Shown here: piece by piece, positions 44,331-53,359 of the stretch | Layout: every line of letters starts with the position of its first letter | Position numbering within the stretch: the first letter of the stretch is position 1 | Assembly: GCA_029260795.1 (NCBI GenBank) | Contig: JAJDCO010000135.1 | Span: 176,147 to 240,146, forward strand | Length of the DNA stretch: 64,000 bases | Origin: Planctomycetota bacterium | GTDB taxonomy: Bacteria > Planctomycetota > OFTM77 | Reading direction: 5' to 3' | Notes under the pieces: model-generated | What the model was told of the DNA's origin: nothing | The model's input: the letters and a program-made list of their open reading frames with translations, nothing else | The model's database searches: none | Position numbers and translations under genes: made by a program

Positions 44331-46448
44331 GTGAATCTCTGGAGCTGGCTGCCCTGGATCCTGACGCTCCTGCCGAGCGACGACGTCGCGCCCCCCAAGC
44401 CAATCGAGCCGGTGCCTACGGCCCGACAGATCGCGTGGCAGCGGATGGAGCTGAACGCCTTCATCCACTTCACGGTAAACACGTTCACGAACCGTGAATG
44501 GGGTGATGGCTCCGAGTCGCCGCAGATCTTCGCTCCAACGGACCTCGATTGCCGCCAATGGGCGAGCGTCTGCGCCGAGGTGGGCTTCGGCGGCATCATC
44601 CTTACCGCGAAGCATCACGACGGCTTCTGCCTGTGGCCATCGGCCTACACCGACCACACCGTCGCAAGCAGTCCCTGGCGCGATGGAATGGGTGACGTGC
44701 TGATGGAGCTGTCGACGGCTTGTCGAGAGCTCGGGCTGAAGCTGGGTGTCTACACCTCACCTTGGGACCGCCACGAGCCGAGCTACGGCGACACCGATCG
44801 ATACAACGAGCACTTTCGCAATCAGCTTCGAGAGGTGCTCACCCAGTACGGCGAGATCTTCGAAGTTTGGTTCGATGGGGCCAACGGTGAAGGTCCCAAC
44901 GGCAAGCGCCAGGTCTACGACTGGCCCACCGCGATTGCGCTCATCCGAGAGCTGCAGCCGGGTGCGGTCATCTTCAGCGACGCGGGACCCGATGTGCGCT
45001 GGGTGGGCAACGAACGGGGCATCGGAGGCGAGACGAGCTGGTCGCTCTTGAATCGAGACGACTATCGGCCCGGCACGCCACGCTACCGTGAGTTGACGGC
45101 AGGGCAGGCGGACGGCACGCACTGGGTCGCTCCCGAGATGGACGTCTCGATCCGTCCGGGGTGGTTCTACCACACCTCGCAAGATGAATCGGTGAAGACC
45201 GGCGAGCAGCTCCTCGATCTGTACGAGCAGTCGGTCGGAAGAAACGGCGTGCTGCTCCTCAATCTTCCGCCCGACACCCGAGGTCGACTGCCGGATCGTG
45301 ACGTCGCCGAGCTCCGTGAGTTCGCGCGGCTCCGGCAAGCCACCTACGGCGTCGACCTGGCCAGCAATGCGAAGGCGGTGGCCAGCCAGTTCCGCGGAAG
45401 CGACGAGCGCTATGGTCCCCATCGTGTACTCGACGGCGACCTCGACACGTACTGGGCGCTCGACGAGGGTCAGCTCACCGGCTCGATCGAGCTCACCTTC
45501 GAGAGTCGTCGACCACTGAATCGCATCGTGCTTCAAGAGCCGATCGCTCTCGGCCAACGCGTGAAGGCCTTTCGCATCGAGGCTCGGAACCCGAACGACT
45601 CGTGGCAAGAGATCGCCCACGGAACGACGATCGGGCACAAGAGGATCCTCGCGATCCCGACCACGACGACCGAGGCGATTCGAGTCGTGATCGAAGACGC
45701 CCGCGCCTGCCCACTCCTCGCCGAAGTCCGCGTGCACCTCGCCCCGCCTCGTGTCTCCATCGATCCACCCGGTGGTGCGTTCTTCGAACGGCAGCGGATC
45801 GCGCTCCGCTCCGACGTCCCGGGCGGGCGAATCTTCTACACCCTCGACGGCAGCGACCCGACTCCGAAGACGGGGCTGCTCTTCGACGGGTCGATCGAGC
45901 TGACCGAGTCCACCGAGCTGAAGGCGGCTGCCTTCCTCGGCGACAGGCCGGCTCGTCGCGCACGCTCGGCCTCCTTTCGCATCTACCAGGAGAAGGACTT
46001 GCTCCCCGCCACCCACCTGCTCCGCGCACCGGAACCAGGTCTTCGAGTCGCCTACTACGAAGGGGGCTGGCAGAGCCTCCAAGATCTGGACTCGGTCGAG
46101 CCCCGGAAGCGCGGGGAGTGTGCTGAGCCTACCCTCGATCCCCGAGAGCGGGACGAGCACTTCGCGCTCGTCTTCGAGGGCTGGATCGCCTTGCCCGAGT
46201 CGGGCGTCTTCGACTTCGGCCTCACCTCGGACGACGGCAGTCGACTCTGGATCGATCGCGTCCTCGTGATCGACCACGACGGTCTGCACGGGATGGACGA
46301 GCGGCGCGGCGCCATCGGACTCGAGGGCGGTTGGCACGCCATCCGGCTCGCCTACTTCAACGCGACGGGCGGCAAGGGTCTGAAGCTCGAGTGGAACGGT
46401 CCTGGCGTGGCCGAGGGGCCGATCCCGGCGAGTGCGTTCGGGCGATAG
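44331..46448 (+). CDS. GH29 alpha-L-fucosidase with discoidin, chitobiase-C and PA14 domains
   Basis: 705 residues from GTG 44331 (GAGGATC upstream). GH29 catalytic domain at about 25-330: ELNAFIHFTVNTFTNREWGD, ILTAKHHDGFCLWPSAYTDH, and the nucleophile Asp in FEVWFDGANGEG. Then an F5/8-type C domain at about 340-460 (VLDGDLDTYWALDEGQLTGS), a chitobiase/beta-hexosaminidase C-terminal-like domain with IFYTLDGSDPTPKTG at about 480-545, and a PA14-like domain at about 565-700 (LRVAYYEGGWQSLQDLD, FDFGLTSDDGSRLWIDRVL). Releases alpha-L-fucose from glycans. With the two Cys-type sulfatases it suggests degradation of sulfated fucose-containing polysaccharide. Confidence 0.92.
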   Translation: MNLWSWLPWILTLLPSDDVAPPKPIEPVPTARQIAWQRMELNAFIHFTVNTFTNREWGDGSESPQIFAPTDLDCRQWASVCAEVGFGGIILTAKHHDGFCLWPSAYTDHTVASSPWRDGMGDVLMELSTACRELGLKLGVYTSPWDRHEPSYGDTDRYNEHFRNQLREVLTQYGEIFEVWFDGANGEGPNGKRQVYDWPTAIALIRELQPGAVIFSDAGPDVRWVGNERGIGGETSWSLLNRDDYRPGTPRYRELTAGQADGTHWVAPEMDVSIRPGWFYHTSQDESVKTGEQLLDLYEQSVGRNGVLLLNLPPDTRGRLPDRDVAELREFARLRQATYGVDLASNAKAVASQFRGSDERYGPHRVLDGDLDTYWALDEGQLTGSIELTFESRRPLNRIVLQEPIALGQRVKAFRIEARNPNDSWQEIAHGTTIGHKRILAIPTTTTEAIRVVIEDARACPLLAEVRVHLAPPRVSIDPPGGAFFERQRIALRSDVPGGRIFYTLDGSDPTPKTGLLFDGSIELTESTELKAAAFLGDRPARRARSASFRIYQEKDLLPATHLLRAPEPGLRVAYYEGGWQSLQDLDSVEPRKRGECAEPTLDPRERDEHFALVFEGWIALPESGVFDFGLTSDDGSRLWIDRVLVIDHDGLHGMDERRGAIGLEGGWHAIRLAYFNATGGKGLKLEWNGPGVAEGPIPASAFGR

Positions 46449-46884
46449 GCGAAGTCGATCACAACGGAGGGCGGGCCTTTCGTCCGCTGGTAGTTGAAGG
46501 GCACGCTGCACCGCGGACTCCGTGTGGCAGCTCGATGGCACCCATCTCCGCGCGTGAATCAGAGACGCAAACGGAGTCCGGCACGTCGCGCCGCTCAATC
46601 CTCGTGGCCCGACGGCGGGGCGATTCGCTTTCGCATGACGTGGATGAGAAAGAGACGGGCCCGTGAAGCCTGGCCTCGATTCGGTCGCACCACCGCGTTG
46701 GGAACGACTTTCCACCAGGCTGAAGCCTGGCCTCCGAGGAAGCCGGGCCTCCGCCGCGCGTTGACGGGACCGCGACCCAGCGGCAGAATACTGGCCCCTT
46801 CGATCGTGCGCTGGATCCGGGTCGGTATCCTGCATGATCGCTCACCTGTTCGGCACTCCCGAAAACTCCCGAGGAGCCTTGCTC
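46449..46884. other. Intergenic region with dispersed repeat copy and small repeats
   Basis: 436 bp between the fucosidase and transketolase genes. It holds the dispersed repeat copy at 46560-46670. After that comes a 14-bp direct repeat TGAAGCCTGGCCTC at 46664-46677 and 46721-46734 (a third, imperfect copy follows from about 46738), and a tetraloop hairpin CCAGGC-TGAA-GCCTGG at 46715-46730. GAGGAG at the far end is the transketolase ribosome site. No complete gene is seen. Confidence 0.6.
46560..46670 (+). repeat. Dispersed repeat, copy A
   Basis: About 110 bp that aligns without gaps to the reverse complement of 63872-63981: 17 mismatches in the first 90 bases by hand count (about 81% identity), weaker over the last 20. 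The best-conserved core is ATCCTCGTGGCC followed by CGGCGGGGCGATT and GCTTTCG. In this copy the frame equivalent to the coding-like one in copy B ends at a TGA. Probably a small dispersed, possibly mobile or structured-RNA, element. Confidence 0.7.
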
Positions 46885-48912
46885 ATGGATCACGATCCGC
46901 GCTTGCACGACCAGATCGTCAACACGATCAAAGGCCTGACCATCGATGCCGTCGAGAAAGCGGCCTCCGGACATCCCGGGCTCCCGATGGGCATGGCGAG
47001 CGCGGCGACCGTGCTGTGGACCCGCTTCTTGAAGTTCGACCCTTCGCGCCCGGACTGGATCGATCGCGACCGTTTCGTCCTGTCGGCCGGGCACGGTTCG
47101 ATGCTCCTCTACTCGTTGCTGCACCTGTGCGGCTTCGAAGTGTCGTTGAAGGATCTCGAGAGCTTCCGAACGCTCGAGAGCAACACGCCCGGCCATCCGG
47201 AGGTCGGCGACACTCCCGGCGTAGAGACGACCACGGGACCGCTGGGGCAAGGGTTCGCAACCGGCGTGGGCATGGCGTTGGCCGAGCGGTTCTTGGGCAG
47301 TCAGTTCAACACGGACGACCACGAGGTCATCGACCATCATGTCTACGCGATCGTGTCGGACGGTGACCTCATGGAGGGCGTCGCTTCCGAAGCCGCTTCC
47401 CTGGCGGGGCACCAGAAGCTCGGCAAGCTGATTTACCTCTACGACGACAACAAGATCACGATCGACGGACCGACCGATCTCACCTTCAGCGAGAACGTGC
47501 CACAGCGCTTCGAGTCCTACGGCTGGCATGTCCAGTCGATCGATGGCCACGATCCTCGCGCCGTCGCGAGTGCCATTGAAGCCGCGCAGACCGAGACGCG
47601 ACGCCCGAGCCTGATCTGCTGCCGCACCATCATCGGCGAAGGAAGCCCGTCCAAGCAGGGCACCAGCTCGATCCACAGCGACCCTCTCGGCGCCGACGAG
47701 ATCCGGCGCATCAAGGAGGGGATGGGTTGGCCGATCGAGAAGGCCTTCTACGTGCCCGAAGACGTCACCGAGTACTTCGCGAAGAAGCACTCCGATTGGC
47801 GAGCGCGCGCCTCGGCCTGGGACCGCACGTTTGATGCCTGGCGGGCCGCGAGCTCGGCCTCGGCTCAGAGGTGGGAGATCGCCTTCTCGAAGAAGCTGCC
47901 GGCAGGACTGGCCGCCGAGCTGCCCGACTTCGCAGGCGCGGCACCGATGGCGACCCGCAAGGCCAGCGGCGCCGTCCTCCAGGCCTTGGCAAGTCGCCTC
48001 CCGAACTTGTTTGGCGGCTCCGCCGATCTGACGGGCTCGAACAACACGCAGCTCAAAGAAGAGGTGTTCGCCTCCGCGGATCAGCCGGCGGGTCACAACA
48101 TGTACTTCGGAGTTCGAGAGCACGCGATGGCGGCCGCGCTCAACGGTCTCGCGCTTCATGGTGGCGTGCGCCCCTTCGGCGGCACCTTCTTGGTGTTCTC
48201 CGACTACATGCGCCCAGCCGTGCGCTTGGCCGCGCTCATGAAGCAAGCCGTAACGTTCGTCTTCACGCACGACAGTGTCTTCCTCGGACAGGACGGGCCC
48301 ACCCACCAACCGATCGAGCACGTCGCGTCGTTGCGAGCGATGCCCAACCTGTCGGTGATCCGTCCCGCCGACCCGAACGAGGTCGCTGCGGCTTGGATCA
48401 CGGCGCTCGAGCGAACCGACGGGCCCACGGCTCTCATCTTGTCGCGGCAGTCGGTCCCCACCCTCGAGCAGTCCCAACGCGCCGGCGCGGCCCGGGGCGG
48501 CTATGTCGTCCACGAGCCGGAAGGCGATGGACCGCTCGACGGCATCCTCATCGGCACCGGCTCCGAGGTCTCGTTGTGCCTCGAGGTGGCCGAGCGGCTG
48601 AATGGTGACAATCGACGCGTGCGTGTCGTCAGCCTGCCATGCTGGGAGCTCTTCCAGGCGCAGAGCGAGGAGTATCGCGAGCAGGTCCTGCCCTCGGCGG
48701 TGCGCGCGCGATTGGCGGTCGAGGCCGGTTCGACGCTCGGCTGGGAGCGCTGGGTGGGTCGGGAAGGAGACGTCGTCGGCATCGATCGATTCGGCCAATC
48801 GGCGCCCTACAAGGACCTGCAAGAGGTCTACGGCTTCACCCCCGACAAGGTCCAGCAACGTCTCGAGCGGCTCTGGAAGCGCCTGGCGACGGACGCGTCC
48901 GTCGGCGCCTGA
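46885..48912 (+). CDS. tkt: Transketolase
   Basis: 675 residues from ATG 46885 with GAGGAG eight bases upstream (an in-frame ATG at 46834 is less well placed). Motifs: SGHPGLPMGMASAATVLWTR, SAGHGSMLLYSLLHLCGF, GPLGQGFATGVGMALAE, the TPP motif VSDGDLMEGVASEAASLAGH to YDDNKITIDG, and FVFTHDSVFLGQDGPTHQPI. Exchanges two-carbon ketol units in the pentose phosphate pathway. Usual family length. Confidence 0.95.
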   Translation: MDHDPRLHDQIVNTIKGLTIDAVEKAASGHPGLPMGMASAATVLWTRFLKFDPSRPDWIDRDRFVLSAGHGSMLLYSLLHLCGFEVSLKDLESFRTLESNTPGHPEVGDTPGVETTTGPLGQGFATGVGMALAERFLGSQFNTDDHEVIDHHVYAIVSDGDLMEGVASEAASLAGHQKLGKLIYLYDDNKITIDGPTDLTFSENVPQRFESYGWHVQSIDGHDPRAVASAIEAAQTETRRPSLICCRTIIGEGSPSKQGTSSIHSDPLGADEIRRIKEGMGWPIEKAFYVPEDVTEYFAKKHSDWRARASAWDRTFDAWRAASSASAQRWEIAFSKKLPAGLAAELPDFAGAAPMATRKASGAVLQALASRLPNLFGGSADLTGSNNTQLKEEVFASADQPAGHNMYFGVREHAMAAALNGLALHGGVRPFGGTFLVFSDYMRPAVRLAALMKQAVTFVFTHDSVFLGQDGPTHQPIEHVASLRAMPNLSVIRPADPNEVAAAWITALERTDGPTALILSRQSVPTLEQSQRAGAARGGYVVHEPEGDGPLDGILIGTGSEVSLCLEVAERLNGDNRRVRVVSLPCWELFQAQSEEYREQVLPSAVRARLAVEAGSTLGWERWVGREGDVVGIDRFGQSAPYKDLQEVYGFTPDKVQQRLERLWKRLATDASVGA

Positions 48913-48923
48913 TCGGAGCCCGG

Positions 48924-49217
48924 GTGGACACTGCAAGCCCCGTCATTCTGTCGGCCACCGCGCTGGCGAAGCTCACCGCGCTGCGCGAGCGCGGTGCGGC
49001 GCGCCTCGACAGCCTGCGCCTCTACCTCTTTCGAAACAAGACCGACCGCTTTCGCTTCGTCCGCGATCGCGCCCGGGCGAGCGACGTGCGACTGCTGCTC
49101 GAGTTCGGTGAGCTCCTCATCGACGGTGAGAGCTTGAGGCGCCTCGGGGATCGATGGCTCGACTACCAGGTCGATGAGAACGGCAGCGGTCGCTTCGTCC
49201 TCGCCGACCGCTGCTAG
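48924..49217 (+). CDS. HesB/IscA-like small protein lacking the conserved cysteines
   Basis: 97 residues from GTG 48924, with GGAG upstream, 11 bases after the transketolase stop. The outline follows A-type Fe-S carrier (HesB/IscA) folds: ILSATALAKLTALRERG helix, then SLRLYLF, then the block ELLIDGESLRRLGDRWLDYQ, which parallels the family VxVDxxSxxxLxGxxLDYxx, then GSGRFVLADRC. The first conserved Cys (CSG region) is absent and only a C-terminal Cys remains, so it probably does not carry a cluster in the normal way. An uncharacterised divergent member, or only a structural resemblance. Confidence 0.6.
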   Translation: MDTASPVILSATALAKLTALRERGAARLDSLRLYLFRNKTDRFRFVRDRARASDVRLLLEFGELLIDGESLRRLGDRWLDYQVDENGSGRFVLADRC

Positions 49218-49222
49218 CCAGG

Positions 49223-50062
49223 CTAGCCCATCGCGTCCCGACAACGCCGCAATCGCACCTCGCGCGCCGTGCTGCGACGCGAACGATACACGTTGGTGAG
49301 GTGGTCGATCATTCGGGACAAGATCTCGCGATTCGGCGACGGGAAGAGATAGGCACCCTCGAACTCGAAGCCCGATGCCATCAGGTAGCCGATGCAATCG
49401 GCCTTGCTCAGAAAGCGGCCCCGGTCGTAAGGATCGAGATAGATCTCCTTGCCCGATTGGTCGTACCGCAGGACGAAGTGTCCGGGCATGCCGATTCCCG
49501 ATATCGGAAGCTCGAGTCGACGGGCCAGCAGGAGATAGATCGTCGACAGCGTGACCGGGATGCCCGCGCGTCGATCGAGCACGCGGTTGAGGAGTCCGTT
49601 GTCGGGATCTTCGTACTCCTCTCGATCCGGTCGGAGCCGCTTCTCCTCGAACAGGAAGCGATTGAGCTCGCGAAGCAGGGTCTCCCCACGCTTGCGTCGC
49701 AGCGTCGGTGCCGCCTCTTCCGCCCAGCGATCGAGCACCTCGCGATAGGCGCGCTCGTCGAACTCGAGCGGCCCGAAACGCGCGAGCTGAAAGGCGCCCG
49801 CTTCGAGATCGGGATCCCCTTGGCTCCGCTCCAGCCAGTCGATGAACTCGTCGGTCACATCGTCGAGTCGCCAGTCCTCGGCCAAGGCGCGCACCTGGAT
49901 CCGCACCTTCGCCTCGGCATGATTGAGCGCCTCTTCGATGAGCGGAACCGCTTCGGCGCGGCACGCCTCGAGTTGCTCACGGGCCGTCCGAACGATCCCC
50001 GCATCCTCGTCTCCCAGCAAGGAGATCAAAGCGCGGATACGCTTTTCCACTTTGGCATCCAT
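49223..50062 (-). CDS. SirB1/transglutaminase-like protein
   Basis: 279 residues. Residues 1-90 are HEAT-like helices (LISLLGDEDAGIVRTAREQL). Residues 100-270 form the SirB1-N/transglutaminase-like core 2 domain: AEEAAPTLRRKRGETLLREL, DPDNGLLNRVLDRRAGIPVT, LLLARRLELPISGIGMPGHF, FLSKADCIGYL. Function of the family is unclear; the canonical transglutaminase Cys is not obvious. Convergent with the IscA-like gene, only 5 bases between the ends. Confidence 0.85.
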   Translation of the reverse strand: MDAKVEKRIRALISLLGDEDAGIVRTAREQLEACRAEAVPLIEEALNHAEAKVRIQVRALAEDWRLDDVTDEFIDWLERSQGDPDLEAGAFQLARFGPLEFDERAYREVLDRWAEEAAPTLRRKRGETLLRELNRFLFEEKRLRPDREEYEDPDNGLLNRVLDRRAGIPVTLSTIYLLLARRLELPISGIGMPGHFVLRYDQSGKEIYLDPYDRGRFLSKADCIGYLMASGFEFEGAYLFPSPNREILSRMIDHLTNVYRSRRSTAREVRLRRCRDAMG

Positions 50063-50553
50063 GGATGCCCCCAGCTTCTCAGAATTCTGTAAGTTAGTTA
50101 TCTACCTTTGGCTATGGCATCCGTCCTTTCGACCGTTCTCAATGTATTCCATGAGTCCTGGGTCAGCAAGTCGAGCAGAAATCCAAGGAGCATCCCCCGG
50201 ACGTCTCTGAGAAGCGCAGCTTGCTCAAATCACACATTCCCGCCATCCGCTCATTGTTGTGGTGTGAATCGGCGGGGAATCCCCGTACGGAAGGGGCTCG
50301 TTCAGAAGGCGGCTCGCGGGGAGCTCCTCCGAAGGCTCTCCGCGCGGTGACGTGACGAGGCCTGCCCCCGAGTCTCTGAAACGTTGCCCTCGAGTGACCC
50401 CGTCGAGTCGATGGGGACTCGCTCGAGCACTACCTTCGTCGGCCTCGTGGCCTCGACGTTCACCGGTACGGGCTGGGGCCCTCGGCCAGAGCCCTCACGA
50501 CCACGACCGGCTCCTCGAGCTTAGGGATCGACCGCCGCAAGGCAGGTACTCGA
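50063..50553. other. Gene-free region with strong hairpins
   Basis: 491 bp between the methylase and SirB1-type genes, both on the minus strand. No convincing gene on either strand. It holds a 10-bp stem (50315-50324 with 50335-50344, one G-T pair, 10-base loop) and the short dyad GGGGAATCCCC at 50274-50284, so roughly 50250-50350 could fold as RNA. No match to RNase P, tmRNA or SRP RNA signatures was recognised. Confidence 0.5.
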
Positions 50554-51609
50554 TCAGCGCGCGACCAGCAGCACCTCTCGTGAGCGGCGATTCTTCGACA
50601 GCGCATACTGAATGCGGTCGGTTTGATGGGCCTCCACCCGTCGCCCGGTGCCTCGAAGTAGCTCGATCAACTCGTCGATAGTCGGCGTCCCATCGGAGCG
50701 ATAGGAGACGACCAGCGTCGATCCGGCGAATCGCTCGAACAGGCCTTCGAAGGACCGATGAACGCGGCTCCGATCGTTCCAGGGCGATCTCACCCGTTGC
50801 AGCTCGAGATGTCGAGATTGGTGATCGACGCGCTCAGGCCAACCCGACAGATCCGTCAGCCCTTCGAGGAAATGATAAAACCGGCGGTAGTCGACGCCCG
50901 CCGTTCGGGCGGGCAGATAGGGTGGATCGAGGTACACGAGATCGAAGTCTCCGGAGATCTCGGCGATGTCGCTCGAAACTGACCGGCAGAGTCGACGGCC
51001 TTCGAACACCGCGCCGGAGAGCTCCGCGGCAAAGCGGCGAAAGTGATCCGGGAAGGGTCGATCCCAGCTCGCCTTGTTTCCGAAGCTGCGAGCGACCGAT
51101 CGTGTGCGCAGGTCGAGGTTGCGCCGGTGGAAGAGGTTGTAGGGGCGCTTGATCAGGCATGCCTGACAGAGCGCGGCAAAGGCGAGGTTGCGAAGGGGCT
51201 CGGAACCGAGGGCGTCGATACGAGGCACGATGCCATCGAGCCAGCGGTTCTCGTCGTCGGTGAAGTAGATTCCCCGAAAGGTCTGCGAGATGAATCCCTC
51301 AGGGGTCGACTCCAGACCGGCCAAGAGGGCCTCGACGCTCGACGCCGCGAGCCGCTCGCCATCGTTCTCGATCAGTGCGGCGCCGATGCGCCGATTGAAC
51401 TCGAGGGCGTCGTTGTACGTGACCGCCTTTCCCAGCCGCTTGAGGTGCCAACCGACGACCCCTGTCCCTCCGAAGCCGTCCAAGACGGTCTCGAACTCGA
51501 GAGGTGCCAACCGATCGAGGATCCAGTCGATGAGCCGGACCTTGCTCCCTTGATAGCGAGTCGATGGAAAGGCAGAAGCAGTGTCACCGAACAAGTCTGG
51601 CTCGTACAA
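50554..51609 (-). CDS. D12-class DNA adenine-N6 methyltransferase (orphan)
   Basis: 351 residues. N-terminal STRYQGSKVRLIDWILDRL and SAM-binding motif I VLDGFGGTGVVGWHLKRLG; catalytic motif IV DLVYLDPPYLP (DPPY) at about residue 222; C-terminal TLVVSYRSDGTPTIDELIEL. The order (GSK/FxGxG then DPPY) is that of Dam/DpnII-type D12 enzymes, which methylate adenine at N6. No restriction endonuclease or specificity gene is adjacent, so it is an orphan methylase or a remnant of a restriction system. Confidence 0.88.
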   Translation of the reverse strand: MYEPDLFGDTASAFPSTRYQGSKVRLIDWILDRLAPLEFETVLDGFGGTGVVGWHLKRLGKAVTYNDALEFNRRIGAALIENDGERLAASSVEALLAGLESTPEGFISQTFRGIYFTDDENRWLDGIVPRIDALGSEPLRNLAFAALCQACLIKRPYNLFHRRNLDLRTRSVARSFGNKASWDRPFPDHFRRFAAELSGAVFEGRRLCRSVSSDIAEISGDFDLVYLDPPYLPARTAGVDYRRFYHFLEGLTDLSGWPERVDHQSRHLELQRVRSPWNDRSRVHRSFEGLFERFAGSTLVVSYRSDGTPTIDELIELLRGTGRRVEAHQTDRIQYALSKNRRSREVLLVAR

Positions 51610-51800
51610 GACAGTCGCTCTCCGTGATCGGGCGGCGAAGCTGGTCGGAGGCTACGGCCCCGATGATCGTAAAGCAACCCTGAGTCTCTGCAGCCTCGAG
51701 GCTCGCCTCAAGAAGCACTCCGCTCTCACCGAGTCCGACCCGTGCCGCGGCTCGCCCTCGAGCCGCGATCGGCGCCTCTCTTGTCCCATCCCCCCGTTCG

Positions 51801-51830
51801 TTGACGCTGCCGACCTCAGCGCGCTAGAAT
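51801..51830 (+). promoter_or_regulatory. Sigma70-type promoter of mgtE; 51610-51969 intergenic
   Basis: TTGACG (51801-51806), 18-bp spacer, TAGAAT (51825-51830): five of six matches in each hexamer. It predicts a leader of about 130 bases before the mgtE ATG. No M-box magnesium riboswitch consensus was recognised in the leader. The 360-bp gap also serves the divergent methylase gene; nothing else was identified. Confidence 0.6.
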
Positions 51831-51969
51831 CCCGCCTCGCGTGCCCCGAGCAGGCGCCAGATCGGCTCCACGAAACAACTCCGGTACACGAATCGAGCGA
51901 CGATGGCGGTGCGAGTCCCACTCACGGCGACCGGTCCACTGGGCGCGGGCGTCACCCGAGGAGAGCGAG

Positions 51970-53337
51970 ATGAAGAGCCTGACCGCCCTCCTTCTGCCCG
52001 ACATCCGTGAGCTGATTCAGAATCATCAGCCTTCCGATCTGAGAGAGATCCTCGCCGATATCCACCCGGCCGACATCGCCGACATGGTGGAGACTCTCGA
52101 GGTCGAGGACGCCGCACGCCTGCTCGCGGCACAGTCGGCAGAGTTCATGGCTCGAATCTTCGAGCAGGTCCAGGAGGATCGCCAGCTCGCGGTTCTCCAG
52201 ATGATGGGTCGCGACCGGATCATCGCCCTGATCGAAGAGATGGCTTCCGACGATCGGGCCGACCTGATCAAAGCGCTTCCCGAGCGGACCGTAGACAGCC
52301 TGCTGCCCCTGCTCGCCCAGGTCGAGCGGAACGACATTCGACGCTTGCTCTCCTACGAGGAGGGCACCGTCGGCGCCGTGATGACCACCGAGTACGCCTC
52401 ACTCTCGGCAGATCTCACGGTCATCGAGGCCCTCAACAGTCTTCGCAAGGTCGCCTCGAACAAGGAGACCATCTACTACGTGTTCGTAACGGATACCGCT
52501 CGTCGCTTGGTGGGCGTTGTCTCGCTGCGAGAGCTGGTCCTGTCACGACCCGAGCAGCTCATTCGCGACATCATGACCTCCGATCCGGTCTTCTTGGCTG
52601 TCGACGAAAAGCAGGTCGAGGCGGCCCACATGATCGAGAAGTACGACCTCCTCGCGGTGCCGGTCGTGAACGCCGATCACAAGCTGGTCGGCATCGTCAC
52701 GGCCGATGACGTGATCGACGTTCTGATCGAGGAGCACACCGAGGACACATTCCGATACGGCGCTGCCGGCGAGCCCGTCCGCTATGCGACGGCCAGCCCG
52801 TTCAGCATCGTGCGTCAGCGAATCACTTGGCTCGTGTTGCTCGTCCTGACGATGTTCGTCTCGACCTGGGCGCTGGCCGGATTCGAGCTGATTCTGAACC
52901 AGGTGGCCGCGCTGGCTTTCTTCATCCCGATGCTGATGGGCTCGGGTGGCAATGCCGCCACTCAGTCGTCCACGACCATCATTCGTGGCCTCGCGACCGG
53001 AGACGTGCAGATCGGCCAGGTCGGGCAGATCGTCAAGAAGGAGCTCATCATCGGTCTCACGGTCGGAGTCGCCCTGGCCGGCCTCGCGATGATCCGAGGA
53101 TTCCTGGTCCCGGCTTCCCAGGCCAACGATCAGGTCCTCGCCCTCGCCTTGACATTGGGCATCACGATGATCTTGGTCGTCACCTTCGCCACCGTGTTGG
53201 GCGCGACTCTCCCCTTGGTCTTCAAGCGGTTCGGCTTCGATCCCGCCTTGATGTCCGGGCCCTTCATCACCTCGGTCCTCGACATCCTCACGATCCTCCT
53301 GTACCTGACGACAGCCGGACTCTTGATCCGCTTCTGA
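51970..53337 (+). CDS. mgtE: Magnesium transporter MgtE
   Basis: 455 residues from ATG 51970 with ribosome site GAGGAGA. Domain order: MgtE N domain at about 15-120 (LREILADIHPADIADMVETL); two CBS domains at about 125-250 (MTTEYASLSADLTVIEALNS, IMTSDPVFLAVDEKQ, LVGIVTADDVIDVLIEEHTE); membrane domain of about five helices at about 275-455 containing PMLMGSGGNAATQSSTTIIR. A Mg2+-gated channel. Convergent with the SLC13 permease (22-base gap). Confidence 0.95.
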   Translation: MKSLTALLLPDIRELIQNHQPSDLREILADIHPADIADMVETLEVEDAARLLAAQSAEFMARIFEQVQEDRQLAVLQMMGRDRIIALIEEMASDDRADLIKALPERTVDSLLPLLAQVERNDIRRLLSYEEGTVGAVMTTEYASLSADLTVIEALNSLRKVASNKETIYYVFVTDTARRLVGVVSLRELVLSRPEQLIRDIMTSDPVFLAVDEKQVEAAHMIEKYDLLAVPVVNADHKLVGIVTADDVIDVLIEEHTEDTFRYGAAGEPVRYATASPFSIVRQRITWLVLLVLTMFVSTWALAGFELILNQVAALAFFIPMLMGSGGNAATQSSTTIIRGLATGDVQIGQVGQIVKKELIIGLTVGVALAGLAMIRGFLVPASQANDQVLALALTLGITMILVVTFATVLGATLPLVFKRFGFDPALMSGPFITSVLDILTILLYLTTAGLLIRF

Positions 53338-53359
53338 TGGCCGCGAGCCCGGGCGTCGC

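Noticed and set aside
44757..46835. 692-codon minus-strand open frame
   Set aside because: Antisense to the GH29 fucosidase; no family features.
46459..48936. 825-codon minus-strand open frame
   Set aside because: Antisense to transketolase. Its tail covers dispersed repeat copy A, which made the repeat noticeable, but the frame is not a gene.
51831..51969. Possible M-box magnesium riboswitch in the mgtE leader
   Set aside because: Leader length is suitable but none of the conserved M-box sequence blocks could be recognised.
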